NCBI RefSeq assembly: GCF_020520425.1
Contig: NC_079489.1
Span: forward strand, 15,338,001 to 15,402,000
DNA: 64,000 nucleotides
DNA from: Spinacia oleracea
Taxonomy: Eukaryota; Streptophyta; Magnoliopsida; Caryophyllales; Amaranthaceae
Direction of reading: 5' to 3'
Numbering within the stretch: the stretch's first letter is position 1; every line of letters starts with the position of its first letter. Under the pieces are notes generated by a model. The model was not told the DNA's origin. It saw only the letters and a list, made by a program, of their open reading frames with translations, and ran no database searches. This document shows, one piece after another, positions 12,376 to 21,621 of this stretch. The translations under genes were made by a program, and so were the position numbers.

Positions 12376-12825
12376 CATATGATGAACAAGATATCGTACA
12401 TTGTCACGGAAACTGGAAGAGATAAGATTCGACGTAAAATCTAAGAATATTTTGCACCTCACAGACTCCCTAAAAACATGATTCCTCTCTTCTTCCCTGC
12501 AATCTTCAGCTGCTATTTCGTTTGCCAGTCGCCAATCTAGCTTTGAACCACGAAACACCTAAAACCAACACGATACAAAAACAAGCAGACGCGTAAAACT
12601 GTATTTCACACTAAAACTCTAGCTTACCATTTCATTAACAGCATCAATAGCTTCTCCGAGATTCGATGCTTGGAAACTGGTGGAGACCAACGATTTAAAA
12701 ATCTGGGGATAGTTAACTCCTTGATTAAAATCATAACCCTCAATCTTAATACATTTCCCTTCTAGGGTTTCTGACTCCTTGAACACCACGGAGCGAACCG
12801 ACGGTAAAATATTATCATCACCCAT
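12376..12825 (-). pseudogene. DHS: DHS exons 1 and 2
   Basis: Exon 1 runs 12825 to 12628 and exon 2 runs 12540 to 12376, separated by an 87-bp intron. Both are open and in phase 0. Compared with typical plant DHS, exon 2 has lost one residue in YLVQHHM, which reads YLVHHM here, and has SSSFRDNV where SSGVRD is usual. These changes suggest relaxed constraint. The lysine and NAD-binding residues of the active site lie in later exons that are absent. Confidence 0.85.
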
Positions 12826-13450
12826 ATTTCTACACCTAATTCAAATCTACCACCACAAAAACGAGTACATTTATACAATCAATGATTCTCACTACAATTA
12901 CATATTCAAAAATACGTAAAGGGACACTCAAGTAACATTAATCTTTCCTTTAACCGGAGTTCAACACCATCAGATCCTTAGCCCGTAGGTTCTAAATAAA
13001 CGCATTCACAATCAAGCTATTAGAAACGCACTCTCTGAAACTCTAAACTTCCAATCTGAAAATTAACAATTAGAAATAGAAAAAAATACAAATAAACAGA
13101 GATTCAACCTATCCTAACCCATCCAAATAACCAATTTAAAGTTACTCGAGTCTTGCATATAAAAAAATACCTACGACACACAAATTTTTCGATCGAATAA
13201 GAATAAGAGAAAGAACAGAATTCAACAAACAATCGAAAATTAATCCCCAAAAAACTTACAAGTCAATTGAGAAAAGAGATAACGACATCCAAATTAGGAA
13301 CAATTTGTGGACAATCCGCTACAGATTCACCTTCATCAACCACGCATCTTTGAAGAAAGAGAAATGAATTTAAGAATTCGAAACTTAGGCGAGTTCAATT
13401 AGAGGGTTTTGGAATTTTAGGTTAGCGGTGCCTGGAATATGAAGGATTCT
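12826..13450 (-). other. DHS 5' flank and probable 5' leader
   Basis: This is sequence upstream of the DHS start codon. It has no ORF of note and no clear TATA box. A 5' UTR intron is possible but I could not place it. Confidence 0.4.
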
Positions 13451-13454
13451 GAAC

Positions 13455-13643
13455 ATAAAATTGCGCCGCATAGATTGTAACGACGAACAATTTTATTTTA
13501 TATTTTCTTTTTTTTTTTTACTACTAAACAATAGCGACAAGGTAATCTACGGGTCGTAATAGATTAATGCGCTACTCATTTTCACGACATATTATTTAAG
13601 TTGTCGGCAATAGGTTGTCGTTAAACATCCATTTTCTAGTAGT
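13455..13643. mobile_element. CACTA transposon end fragment
   Basis: The fragment ends TTTTCTAGTAGTG. Read inward on the minus strand this is CACTACTAGAAAA, the CACTA-type terminus. TAA follows, consistent with a 3-bp target duplication, and subterminal GTTGTCG-type motifs are present. The opposite end was not found nearby. Confidence 0.6.
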
Positions 13644-13826
13644 GTAACTACGGGGTAGCATAATAATTAACCCTTTATTGGTCTGATTATTTCTCTCTTC
13701 GTTTTGTTTGTACATGCATCTAAAGGAATTTTTTTTTTTTTTTTTGATTCATAAGAGAAGAAAAGCTTCAAGAAATACACGAAAAGAAAAACTGAAAGGA
13801 CAAAACAAAATTAACCACTAAACTAG

Positions 13827-15233
13827 CTACGGAGGGGCAAGACGAGGTAAAGCTACGCCTTGGATGTCCTCTTCTATGATGCGATTAAGTTCTACAGGGG
13901 GGTTATCTAGAATGATGAAGTTATTGGCTTGTGAGACACCGGAGTTGGCTAGCCAATCGGCGGCTCGATTTCCTTCTCTATACACATGAATTAACTTGAC
14001 AGTCCAATCTTCTTTTCCTAGCATGGTACGACAATAGTTCAGCTCATGGATGCATTCCCCTTGGCTTGGGTGCTTGCTGCTGATCGCTTGAACACAGGTC
14101 AGACTATCAACTTGCACCTCAAGCTGAGTTATCATCAGATCACGAGCTAGTTCTAGGCCTTGTGTGAGTGCTAACACCTCTGCTCTGAATGCCGAGCAAT
14201 GCCCATAGAATGCCACTGCAGCAGACACAAACGTTCCCCCACTATCACGGATGATCATGCCCCCTCCTGCGGGGCCAGGCGCTCCTTTTGCCGCTCCATC
14301 ACAATTGAGTACATACCATCCCTCACAGGGACCGATCCACTTTATAAACTTCTGAATTTTTTGCAGTTTGCTTCCATGATTCTCCTTCCCTAGTTCTTTG
14401 AGAGCACGCCTAGTTTCATTAACTCGAATTTGAATAAAAGCACCTATATCCATCGGGATGTCAGCTCCTCTACCAAACACAAAAGCGTTTCTCCAACGCC
14501 ATATCCACCATAGTGAGGTTCCAAAAAACGAAGCCCATAGCTCTTCATTGCAAGCACCCACACCCGCAAGATTTATTGTAATCCACTGTTTTAGAGTTTC
14601 ATGAAAAAACCTTTCTTTGTGTGCAGGACCGCCTATTCTTCTCCACACAAGTTTAGCAGCTGGGCAGTCCCGAAGGATGTGGAGCGTGGACTCTTCTTCA
14701 GCATTGCAAATGTAGCACTTAGGGGTATCAGTCATGTGACGCCTATACCTGTTCAAATTTCCAAGAAGCCTATCATGGCAAGAAAGCCACAGAAAGGCTC
14801 GAACCCTCTGTTGTATTGGAGCACTCCAAACAACATTCCAACACTCATCATCAGTAGAGTCTGTCTCATTCCGCATTATGCTAAGCGCGGATTTGATGGT
14901 AAACTTGCCTTTTGAATTGCCTTGCCAGTATACCAAATCTCCAATATCAGGGTCATCTTTTAACTGAAAACTTTGTATTTGCTTCAGCACGTCCGACGGC
15001 AAATATGGGGCAAAAATGTTCCACTTCCAACCATGGTGCTTTTCCCACATTTCCTCGACAGTGGCACCAAGGGTATCTCCAGGGATATTTTGAGTGGCTA
15101 ATTCACTAAGTGGTTTACTCGTAGCCCACTTATGGTCCCAAAAAAGGGTATTGGTACCATTTCCTATGGCAGTCTTCATCCCTTCTCCCAGGAGTTTAGA
15201 GTTCTCGGTTATACCAGACCAAACGTTTGACAT
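13827..15233 (-). CDS. LINE ORF2 C-terminal part: zf-RVT and RNase H
   Basis: This is the continuation of ORF2 after the frameshift, about 468 codons. It starts NVWSGITENSKLLGEG, the usual text after the KKG of this family. A reverse-transcriptase zinc-binding region follows (RAFLWLSCHDRLLGNLNR, CYICNAEEESTLHILRDC). The last part is RNase H: NCDGAAKGAPGPAGGG, AEVLAL, VDSLTC and NRAADWLANSG carry the acidic catalytic residues. As it stands it lacks its own initiation context and would be made only by frameshifting or from an unmutated sister copy. Confidence 0.85.
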   Translation of the reverse strand: MSNVWSGITENSKLLGEGMKTAIGNGTNTLFWDHKWATSKPLSELATQNIPGDTLGATVEEMWEKHHGWKWNIFAPYLPSDVLKQIQSFQLKDDPDIGDLVYWQGNSKGKFTIKSALSIMRNETDSTDDECWNVVWSAPIQQRVRAFLWLSCHDRLLGNLNRYRRHMTDTPKCYICNAEEESTLHILRDCPAAKLVWRRIGGPAHKERFFHETLKQWITINLAGVGACNEELWASFFGTSLWWIWRWRNAFVFGRGADIPMDIGAFIQIRVNETRRALKELGKENHGSKLQKIQKFIKWIGPCEGWYVLNCDGAAKGAPGPAGGGMIIRDSGGTFVSAAVAFYGHCSAFRAEVLALTQGLELARDLMITQLEVQVDSLTCVQAISSKHPSQGECIHELNYCRTMLGKEDWTVKLIHVYREGNRAADWLANSGVSQANNFIILDNPPVELNRIIEEDIQGVALPRLAPP

Positions 15234-18200
15234 CCCTTTTTTGGTTCAAACATGTCAACATCACAACGACCTCTACAGTACTTTGATCTTAATACTCTAG
15301 ACCATAATGCGTTGGGTTCAGTGAGTACCCTCCAGCCAAGTTTAGTCAAGAATGCTGCGTTGGCTTGTCTTACCGATCGAACTCCTAGCCCTCCATTTTC
15401 TAACGGTTTTTGCAGTACCTCCCAAGAAAGGAGGTGGACACCTCTTTTTTCATCATTGCCTCCCCATATGAATTTGCGAGTTTTTTTGTCAATGTCATCA
15501 CAGATCGTACGGGGAATCTTAGCTGATTGCATAGAGTAGAAGGCCATTGAGGTCAAGGTTGATTTTGCTAATGTGATACGCCCAGCTAACGACAAATATT
15601 TCGTTTTCCAACCCGACAGCCTACGATCGATTTTCTCACATATATGGCTGAACGTATCCCTCGTAACTCGGCTTGTGAGGGTTGGCATACCCAAATACAA
15701 GCCCAAGTCCATCGTGCTTTCCATACCTAGTGCATTGCTTATCTCTACTTGTCTCTCAGTAGGAATGTTTCTTGAGTAATAAACTCTAGATTTTGGTAAA
15801 CTGATCTTTTGACCCGAGGCTCTACAAAATCTATCCAAGCATTCATGGATAACATTGGCTTGTTCGATAGAAGCTTCGGCAAAGAGAATGATATCGTCCG
15901 CAAAAAACAAGTTAGATAACAAAGGTCCATCCCGACTTGCTCGGATCGGTTTCCATTTCTTCGTTACTATGGCCTCTTCTATGGTTTGGTATAGCCTTTC
16001 CATACACATGACAAACAGGTAGGGAGAGAGAGGGTCTCCCTGTCTAATCCCCCTAGTCGGTTTAAAGCTCTCAGACGGTTCCCCGTTCCATAAGACCTTG
16101 AGTGAGGCCGTTGTCACACATTCCATAATAACATTGATTAAGAGCAGTGGGATGTTCATCTGTAGGAGGGTGTCTCGGATGAACGACCAACGCAGCCTGT
16201 CATACGCCTTTTCAAAGTCAATTTTAATGGCCATAAGGCCCTTCAAACCTTGTTTCCTTCGCATGGTGTGAATAACCTCTTGGACTATGACAATATTATC
16301 CGTTATTTGCCGGCCTGGAACAAAACTCGCCTGAGTGTTGGATATCAACTTGGGCAGTAAGGGTTTGATGCGATTAACAATAACCTTAGTGATAATTTTG
16401 TAGCCCACATTGCAAAGGCCAATGGGTCGAAACTGGGTAGCCGATTCCGGGTTTTCAACTTTTGGTATTAGTACAATATGTGTGTCGTTGAGGTTATCTG
16501 GAATTCCTCTGCCTTCTAGTACTCGAAGAACAAGTTCATATACATTGCTGGAAACTAATTCCCAATTCTTTTGGAAGAATAGAGCTTGGAAACCGTCAGG
16601 CCCAGGAGCTTTGAGGGCACCCATTTCCTTGATTACCACATCAATGTCCATTTTTGTGAATGGTAGAGATAGGAAGTTCCAGTCACACTGCAGTAATTCT
16701 GGGAATACATCTTGGGGTACAGCAAAGAGGTCTTCATTGCCCTCTTCTGTGAATAGCATAGTAAAGTAGTTGACCATTCTTTGCTTAACTAGCTCTTTAT
16801 CAAATAACCATTCGCCATCTTCCCCCTTAATGGCAGAAATTTTGTTCCTCCATCGTCGAACTATGGTACTAAGGTGGAAGAATGTGGTGTTACGGTCTCC
16901 ATTTTTAAGCCATTCAACACGTGATTTCTGGTACCAAAGAGTTTCCTCTCGATCAAGGATAGCATCTAGCTCATGTCTCAGCTTTGACTCAAGTTTGAGG
17001 AGGCCACGGTCTGTACAGTTTGATAACACCTTTTGTATCCCTGCTATTCTAGCTAATAACAAGCGTTTTTGTTGAAAGATGTTGCCAAAGACTTCTCTGT
17101 TCCAGAGTTGAAGCTCCTTAGATACCTTAGCCAGAGTAGGAACAAGGGGCTCATTCTTATTCCATTTTGCAGTGATGAACTCTTGAAAGTTCTCATGAGA
17201 AAGCCATGTAGCCTGGAACCGAAAGGGGCGGTTCACTACATGAATAGGAGCAAAACCGTTGGGTGAGATCAAGAGGGGGCAATGGTCCGAATGTGTAGCC
17301 GGGAGATGCTTGACCTTCGCCTGATCAAACCTTAGTCCCCATTCTCTATTACACAGAGCTCTATCCAATCTAGCACTTGAACGAGTTTCCGGGCTTAGCC
17401 CACGAGACCAAGTATGAGCAGCACCCATAAATTCGACTTCAATCAAGTCCATATCATCCACCCACTCATTGAACCTGGCTGAGCGTCTAGTAGTCTCTGG
17501 TGAGGAGCGGTTACGTTCATGAGAAAATCGTGTTTCATTAAAATCTCCAGCAATCAACCATGGTTGGTTGTGAGAGGCTGCAAAATCTTGTAATTCCTGC
17601 CAGAGTTCCTGTCTTTTGGTGGGGTCAGGACTCGCATAAACTGCAGTGAAGTACCACGGAATCGCTCCCACTTTAGTGATGTTCATCGTGATGTGTTGGC
17701 TGTGTTGAATAATTGGCTCGACTGAGACAATTTCTGGTCTCCAGTATACCCAAATACCCCCGCTAAAACCAACTGCGTCAACACGAGAGTGCCCTGTGTA
17801 ACCTAAAGATGAGGCAATTTTTGTGGCCTGACTGCCTCCCATATGAGTTTCTACAAGAGCAATCACATTAGGTTGATGCGTTCGGACCATGTCCTTGAGA
17901 GCAGAGACAAAAGTTCGGCTGCCCGCGCCTTGCACATTCCATACCAAGCAAGAGATTGGTAGCGAGTCCGGAGCTAAGATTGGGGTTCTTTCTTCCATAG
18001 AAACAGGAGTGGAGGGGAGAGATGTCATATATGCTTGACTTATTAGTCTCAACATTCGTTGAATATCATTGGGGATCATCATGGTCATCACCAACTCCGG
18101 AGGCGTCGAGATTGGTGGTAGCCATGAGTCTATCCTTACTTCCATTATGTGGGTCAGGAGGTTCGAATTCACCAGATATGGCATGTCCATTGTGTGTCCC

Positions 18201-18403
18201 ACAAATAAAGTTTTCTCCGGGGGTACTGTCAGTTTGATGACTTTGGATGGTTGGAGAGACATGAGAAATTGATTGTGAATGGCTTGGTTGTGCATCTTTC
18301 TGCTTGTCAGTGTCGTTGATGGGCAAATTGGTATCCTGTGTGGCTTGGAAAACAAGCAGTGAATTTTCTTTTCCCAATCCTGCAGCTGCAATACTCGTAA
18401 CAA
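15209..18403 (-). CDS. LINE ORF2, endonuclease and reverse transcriptase part
   Basis: This frame encodes the enzymes for target-primed reverse transcription. AP-endonuclease motifs appear in order: VWNVQGAG, ALVETH, AGDFNE, HTWSRG, LDRAL and the catalytic SDHCPL. Reverse transcriptase motifs follow: LKAPGPDGF, RPIGLCNVGYK, IDFEKAYDRL, GIRQGDPLSPYLF and the catalytic FADD (FFADDIILFAEA). The frame is open from 18403, but the first part overlaps ORF1, so translation probably starts nearer 18000 (for example MEERTPILA). It ends early at 15209 because of a one-base shift in an A/G run (KKG at about 15235). The true continuation is the frame at 13827-15233. Confidence 0.88.
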   Translation of the reverse strand: MLRVLQLQDWEKKIHCLFSKPHRIPICPSTTLTSRKMHNQAIHNQFLMSLQPSKVIKLTVPPEKTLFVGHTMDMPYLVNSNLLTHIMEVRIDSWLPPISTPPELVMTMMIPNDIQRMLRLISQAYMTSLPSTPVSMEERTPILAPDSLPISCLVWNVQGAGSRTFVSALKDMVRTHQPNVIALVETHMGGSQATKIASSLGYTGHSRVDAVGFSGGIWVYWRPEIVSVEPIIQHSQHITMNITKVGAIPWYFTAVYASPDPTKRQELWQELQDFAASHNQPWLIAGDFNETRFSHERNRSSPETTRRSARFNEWVDDMDLIEVEFMGAAHTWSRGLSPETRSSARLDRALCNREWGLRFDQAKVKHLPATHSDHCPLLISPNGFAPIHVVNRPFRFQATWLSHENFQEFITAKWNKNEPLVPTLAKVSKELQLWNREVFGNIFQQKRLLLARIAGIQKVLSNCTDRGLLKLESKLRHELDAILDREETLWYQKSRVEWLKNGDRNTTFFHLSTIVRRWRNKISAIKGEDGEWLFDKELVKQRMVNYFTMLFTEEGNEDLFAVPQDVFPELLQCDWNFLSLPFTKMDIDVVIKEMGALKAPGPDGFQALFFQKNWELVSSNVYELVLRVLEGRGIPDNLNDTHIVLIPKVENPESATQFRPIGLCNVGYKIITKVIVNRIKPLLPKLISNTQASFVPGRQITDNIVIVQEVIHTMRRKQGLKGLMAIKIDFEKAYDRLRWSFIRDTLLQMNIPLLLINVIMECVTTASLKVLWNGEPSESFKPTRGIRQGDPLSPYLFVMCMERLYQTIEEAIVTKKWKPIRASRDGPLLSNLFFADDIILFAEASIEQANVIHECLDRFCRASGQKISLPKSRVYYSRNIPTERQVEISNALGMESTMDLGLYLGMPTLTSRVTRDTFSHICEKIDRRLSGWKTKYLSLAGRITLAKSTLTSMAFYSMQSAKIPRTICDDIDKKTRKFIWGGNDEKRGVHLLSWEVLQKPLENGGLGVRSVRQANAAFLTKLGWRVLTEPNALWSRVLRSKYCRGRCDVDMFEPKKGCQTFGLV

Positions 18404-19922
18404 TGTGTGGTTGACGAGTATTTTGATCGATGTCTGCTAGTACCGTGTTTAGGTATTTAGTTTGGGATCTTTTTTTGGCTTGATATATTTTGGTAGTGTT
18501 TTTGGCAGCTTTTGGGATAGATTGATTTGGTGCTTTGTTTCCTATATTAAAGGATAGATTTTTGGCTGGATTTTGGGAATTTTCTCCTAAGTTAACTGTA
18601 TTATAGGAGTTTGTCACACATACAATCTCTTGGGGATCATTATCTTTATTTCCTTGACCAATTCCCTCTAAATCCTCTATTTCCTTTTCCCCTTGATTCT
18701 CTAAGATTGCGAATCTTGAACCAGTCCCTTCTTTTGCGCCTACAGTTCCGTTAGAATTGGACTTTCCTAGATTGCTATTTCCATGGTTTTTTTCCGGTCC
18801 CTTAGCTCCGTTTACCAGTGTTTTTCCGGTGCTAACATTCGATGTCTCAACTCTAGGTGACCTTTTACGGACTGGCTTTTTAACTAACATCCATGAGCCG
18901 TAGACCTCCTGTTCTTCAGGTCGTGCTTTGGGGGGTTGTTCAATAATAGAGGTATTTCGTAGCTGATTGTTAATCATCATTAAATCATCCATTGGGTCAA
19001 TGTTTCCTGTTGGACAGTGCTCACCATTGTGCCCCATTCTCCCACAATTGTAGCAGATCATACGTATCCCCTCATACTGTATCTTCCAAATGCGTCCTTT
19101 TAACCAAAACTTTGACAGAAGAGGTTTGGTTAAGTCAATCTCCACACTCAATCGGGTAAATTGGCCTCTGTCTGCTCTGGCTGTACTTCTGTCTACTCGT
19201 AGGACTTTTCCGATTTTTGATCCAATTTTATTCAAAAAGTTGGCATCAAAATACTCAACTGATAGGTTTGGTATTCTCACCCAAGCAGTGAGGGCTTTAA
19301 TCGGGGCTTCATCTGGCACAAAGTTAGGTATCCATTTACGGATAGTGAGATAGCAGTCATCAAGTAGCCATGGTCCTTGAGTGAGGACATAGTTGTAGTC
19401 TGCTTCATTAGTGAATCTTGCTATGAAGTATTTGCAACCGATATCCGTGAGCGCAAGGTCTCCACGAATACTCCATTTCTTTTTCAATCTGCGCATAAGT
19501 CCCATATAGCCTAGGTTGCCATCAAACATCTTGATGATTAGAGTGTTCTTCCATGGCTGTCTCATCCTCTTTTTTTCTTCTTTGGTTAGCAAGATAGCAG
19601 GGCATTGATCATTAATGGAATCGTCATCTGGAGCTGTGTCATCATCGGACACATCATCCTCATCCTCCTCACCAAATTGGACTATTTGAGTGTTAATTGG
19701 TGGATGGGATCCTCCTTTTAGCATATCACGAAAGGAAGGGGGCTGTACTCCCTGGTTTGGTTGTTCGTCCGCCTCTATTGGTGCAGCCTCATTCATCGTT
19801 GTGTCTTCTGGGTTGTTCCGATCAAAGATCAAATGGGTGATCTTTCGTTTTGGTTTTTTCTTTGATCTTGTCAATTGATCGTTCTCCTCAATTGATTTGG
19901 GTTTTTCTGTTAGGGTTTCCAT
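18066..19922 (-). CDS. LINE ORF1, DUF4283/zinc-knuckle RNA-binding protein
   Basis: ORF1 proteins of plant L1 elements bind the element RNA. The first ATG inside the element is at 19922 (METLTEKPKS), giving 618 residues. The open frame extends 18 codons further up to an ATG at 19976, but that ATG lies in the target site duplication, so it is host-derived. An N-terminal acidic, low-complexity part is followed by a DUF4283-like region (WKNTLIIKMFDGNLGY, FTNEADYNYVL, GPWLLDDCYL, ALTAWVRIPNL). Next comes a CCHC knuckle CYNCGRMGHNGEHC, about 300 residues in. The C-terminal half is polar and Asn/Gln-rich. The 3' end overlaps the ORF2 open frame in another register. Confidence 0.85.
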   Translation of the reverse strand: METLTEKPKSIEENDQLTRSKKKPKRKITHLIFDRNNPEDTTMNEAAPIEADEQPNQGVQPPSFRDMLKGGSHPPINTQIVQFGEEDEDDVSDDDTAPDDDSINDQCPAILLTKEEKKRMRQPWKNTLIIKMFDGNLGYMGLMRRLKKKWSIRGDLALTDIGCKYFIARFTNEADYNYVLTQGPWLLDDCYLTIRKWIPNFVPDEAPIKALTAWVRIPNLSVEYFDANFLNKIGSKIGKVLRVDRSTARADRGQFTRLSVEIDLTKPLLSKFWLKGRIWKIQYEGIRMICYNCGRMGHNGEHCPTGNIDPMDDLMMINNQLRNTSIIEQPPKARPEEQEVYGSWMLVKKPVRKRSPRVETSNVSTGKTLVNGAKGPEKNHGNSNLGKSNSNGTVGAKEGTGSRFAILENQGEKEIEDLEGIGQGNKDNDPQEIVCVTNSYNTVNLGENSQNPAKNLSFNIGNKAPNQSIPKAAKNTTKIYQAKKRSQTKYLNTVLADIDQNTRQPHIVTSIAAAGLGKENSLLVFQATQDTNLPINDTDKQKDAQPSHSQSISHVSPTIQSHQTDSTPGENFICGTHNGHAISGEFEPPDPHNGSKDRLMATTNLDASGVGDDHDDPQ

Positions 19923-20187
19923 AGAGAGAGATTTTTGCAAGATGAGATATGATGGCTTGTTGGTATACGGAGTCATCTAAAGGAATTATGGAAGGCTGGA
20001 AGCCACTTCTTGTAGAGTAGTGGTAGACTTTAGTACGGAAGTATTATTTGTCCGTACATCAATGAAATACATTTTTTGTTGTAAATATTTTAAGTAAAAA
20101 TACTAATGAGTGTTATGCAGAAGACATTGATTTTAAAGAAAAAAATATTTTACACGCCTGTTCTTTGTTTATGAATCATTTAAAAAA

Positions 20188-20549
20188 GGAAAAATTGATA
20201 TTATCGGTCCCAACTATGGCCGATTTACTTTAAAAGGTCCCAACTTTTGATTATGTCAGGGTGGTCCCAACTATAGAGAGTGTTTTCCAAAAATGGTCCC
20301 TTAGTTAAAATTAAGTGCTAAATAACTTAATTAACACTCATATCTCTCGTGCAATAATCATATTTTTTAATTAAATGAAGTAAATGGAACAGTATGATAT
20401 GCTTAAATCAACTTAATTAATAGTTTAATAAACCAAAGGACCATTCTTGGAAAACACACCTTAAAGTTGAGACCACTCTAGAATAATCAAAAGTTGGGAC
20501 CTTTAAAAGTTAAACGGCCATAGTTGGAACTGTCAATATCAATTTTTCC
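20188..20549. mobile_element. MULE-type MITE with long inverted repeats
   Basis: The 362-bp element begins GGAAAAATTGATATT and, read from the right end inward, has the same GGAAAAATTGATATT. The inverted repeats continue through GGTCCCAACTTTTGATTAT. The 9-bp target duplication TTTAAAAAA flanks it (20179-20187 and 20550-20558). Nine-base duplications and long TIRs are typical of Mutator-like elements. It has no coding capacity. Confidence 0.8.
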
Positions 20550-20888
20550 TTTAAAAAATCTGATTCAAGTCATCAAAACATTCATTTTTAAACGAACATT
20601 ATTTTTTGGAAATATCTTTGACATAAATCAAAATAAGTCCGGTCATACTCCACATCAGAGGGTTGGCAAACCCTGTGGGTAACTGAATCATTGCCCAAAT
20701 TTGAAGACGCACGCGCAAGTTTTGATAGACCTGAATAATAGAAGAACAATGCAATTTTATAATTGATTACATTAATCAGAATTGTACAACTATATTTGCG
20801 ACATTCCATATCTTTCACTTATTTTTTTGGTAGAACCCTTATTTCTACCCCTCATATTTTGTGGGATCTCTCTTCTTAACTTATGCAC

Positions 20889-21180
20889 ATACTACCTCCG
20901 TTTCAAAATGTTATTTACACTTTTCGTTTTAATCCGTTTCATAATGTTCTTTACTCTTTGTTTTATTCTATTTTTGGACATGAAAATTTACTACCTTACC
21001 TTTCTTACCCCACAATATTTACAATTTTTCATTCATTTTCTCTTACTTTATTTATTTTTTCGTACATTCACCCACATTTTTACACATTTTTCTTACTTTA
21101 TCCATATTTTATTATATTCAACCAACTTTTCTACTTTTGTATTAATATTTGTGCAAATAGTAACTCTAAAGATCTTTATG
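20889..21180. mobile_element. Stowaway-like fragment, left end only
   Basis: ACCTCCGTTTCAAAATGTT resembles the CTCCCTCCGT-type Stowaway terminus, followed by T-rich sequence. A matching right terminus was not found, so this looks like a truncated copy. Confidence 0.4.
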
Positions 21181-21246
21181 AAACAAATGTATTATTAAAT
21201 ACATCATCACTTGATTTTTCATTACACATCGAGATTTTTCTGTAGT

Positions 21247-21437
21247 AACCTCTAATAATAATCTCACCAGCTCATTTATTTTTGGAGTTGGGAAATTCTG
21301 TAATGATCCTATACATTAGAAGCTATAAGTGGTTATGGTAAACTAATTTGTCCCTTTTGAAGTGATTTTTGTTACTTACTGTTGGCGTTCGATTATCAAA
21401 TGAGCTCGGGTTGCAGCATCTAAGGGCAAGAGTTGGA
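21247..21437 (+). pseudogene. Stray fragment of MATE gene (intron 3 and start of exon 4)
   Basis: The segment closely matches 39010-39190 of the first MATE gene: intron sequence with GGAGTTGGGAAATT, ACATTAGAAGCTATA and TTGTTACTTACT, then exon 4 codons RLSNELGLQHLRA. It stops abruptly after AGGGCAA and unrelated sequence follows. It resembles the first MATE copy more than the second, because the intron words are shared only with the first. A third partial copy of the locus therefore lies between the two LINEs. Confidence 0.85.
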
Positions 21438-21621
21438 GAGTGCTCAACTTGACTCGAACATTTTGCACTCATGCTCCACTCTTTCTCTTTATTCACTAAG
21501 CTCGTTAAATTTGCTCGTAGCTTGACTTGAACTCGTTAATTAAATTTTGGAGCTCGAGAATGCTTAATTACTACGGAGTAATTTTTTCTCTTAAATTTCG
21601 TGAAAATTTAAAACATTCATT

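Larger units (their letters stand above)
202..12825 (-). pseudogene. DHS: Deoxyhypusine synthase gene copy, split by an LTR retrotransposon
   Basis: DHS transfers an aminobutyl group from spermidine to a lysine of eIF5A in the cytosol. Exon 1 is 12628-12825 (66 codons, starting [10 protein letters not shown], with the family-typical [14 protein letters not shown]). Exon 2 is 12376-12540 (55 codons, with LDWRLANE and FTSNL). Exon 3 begins at 325 with VDVVVTT. Splice sites are canonical: GTAAGC after exon 1, GTGAGA after exon 2, and TTCAG before exon 3. The exon 2/exon 3 junction restores the family's HHM|VDVVV. An 11-kb copia element lies between exons 2 and 3. Exon 3 has lost one base after residues KGDF and then reads to a stop. 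Homology ends near 202, and no later exons are seen in 1-201. It is a pseudogene. Intron 2 without the transposon would be about 1.03 kb. Confidence 0.85.
13731..19973 (-). mobile_element. Nearly complete L1-type LINE retrotransposon
   Basis: The element is 6.24 kb on the minus strand with two ORFs and a terminal poly(A), seen as a T run at about 13731-13745. A 14-bp target duplication, CATCTAAAGGAATT, flanks it at 13717-13730 and 19974-19987. Gene order is ORF1 (nucleic-acid binding), then ORF2 (endonuclease, reverse transcriptase, RNase H). A single frameshift near 15235 is the only obvious disabling lesion, so the insertion is young. Confidence 0.95.

Noticed and set aside
20588..20818. 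Possible exon on the minus strand (reads SGLSKLARASSNLGNDSV...)
   Set aside because: The text looks protein-like for about 40 residues, but I cannot assign a family, there is no partner exon nearby, and repeats surround it.
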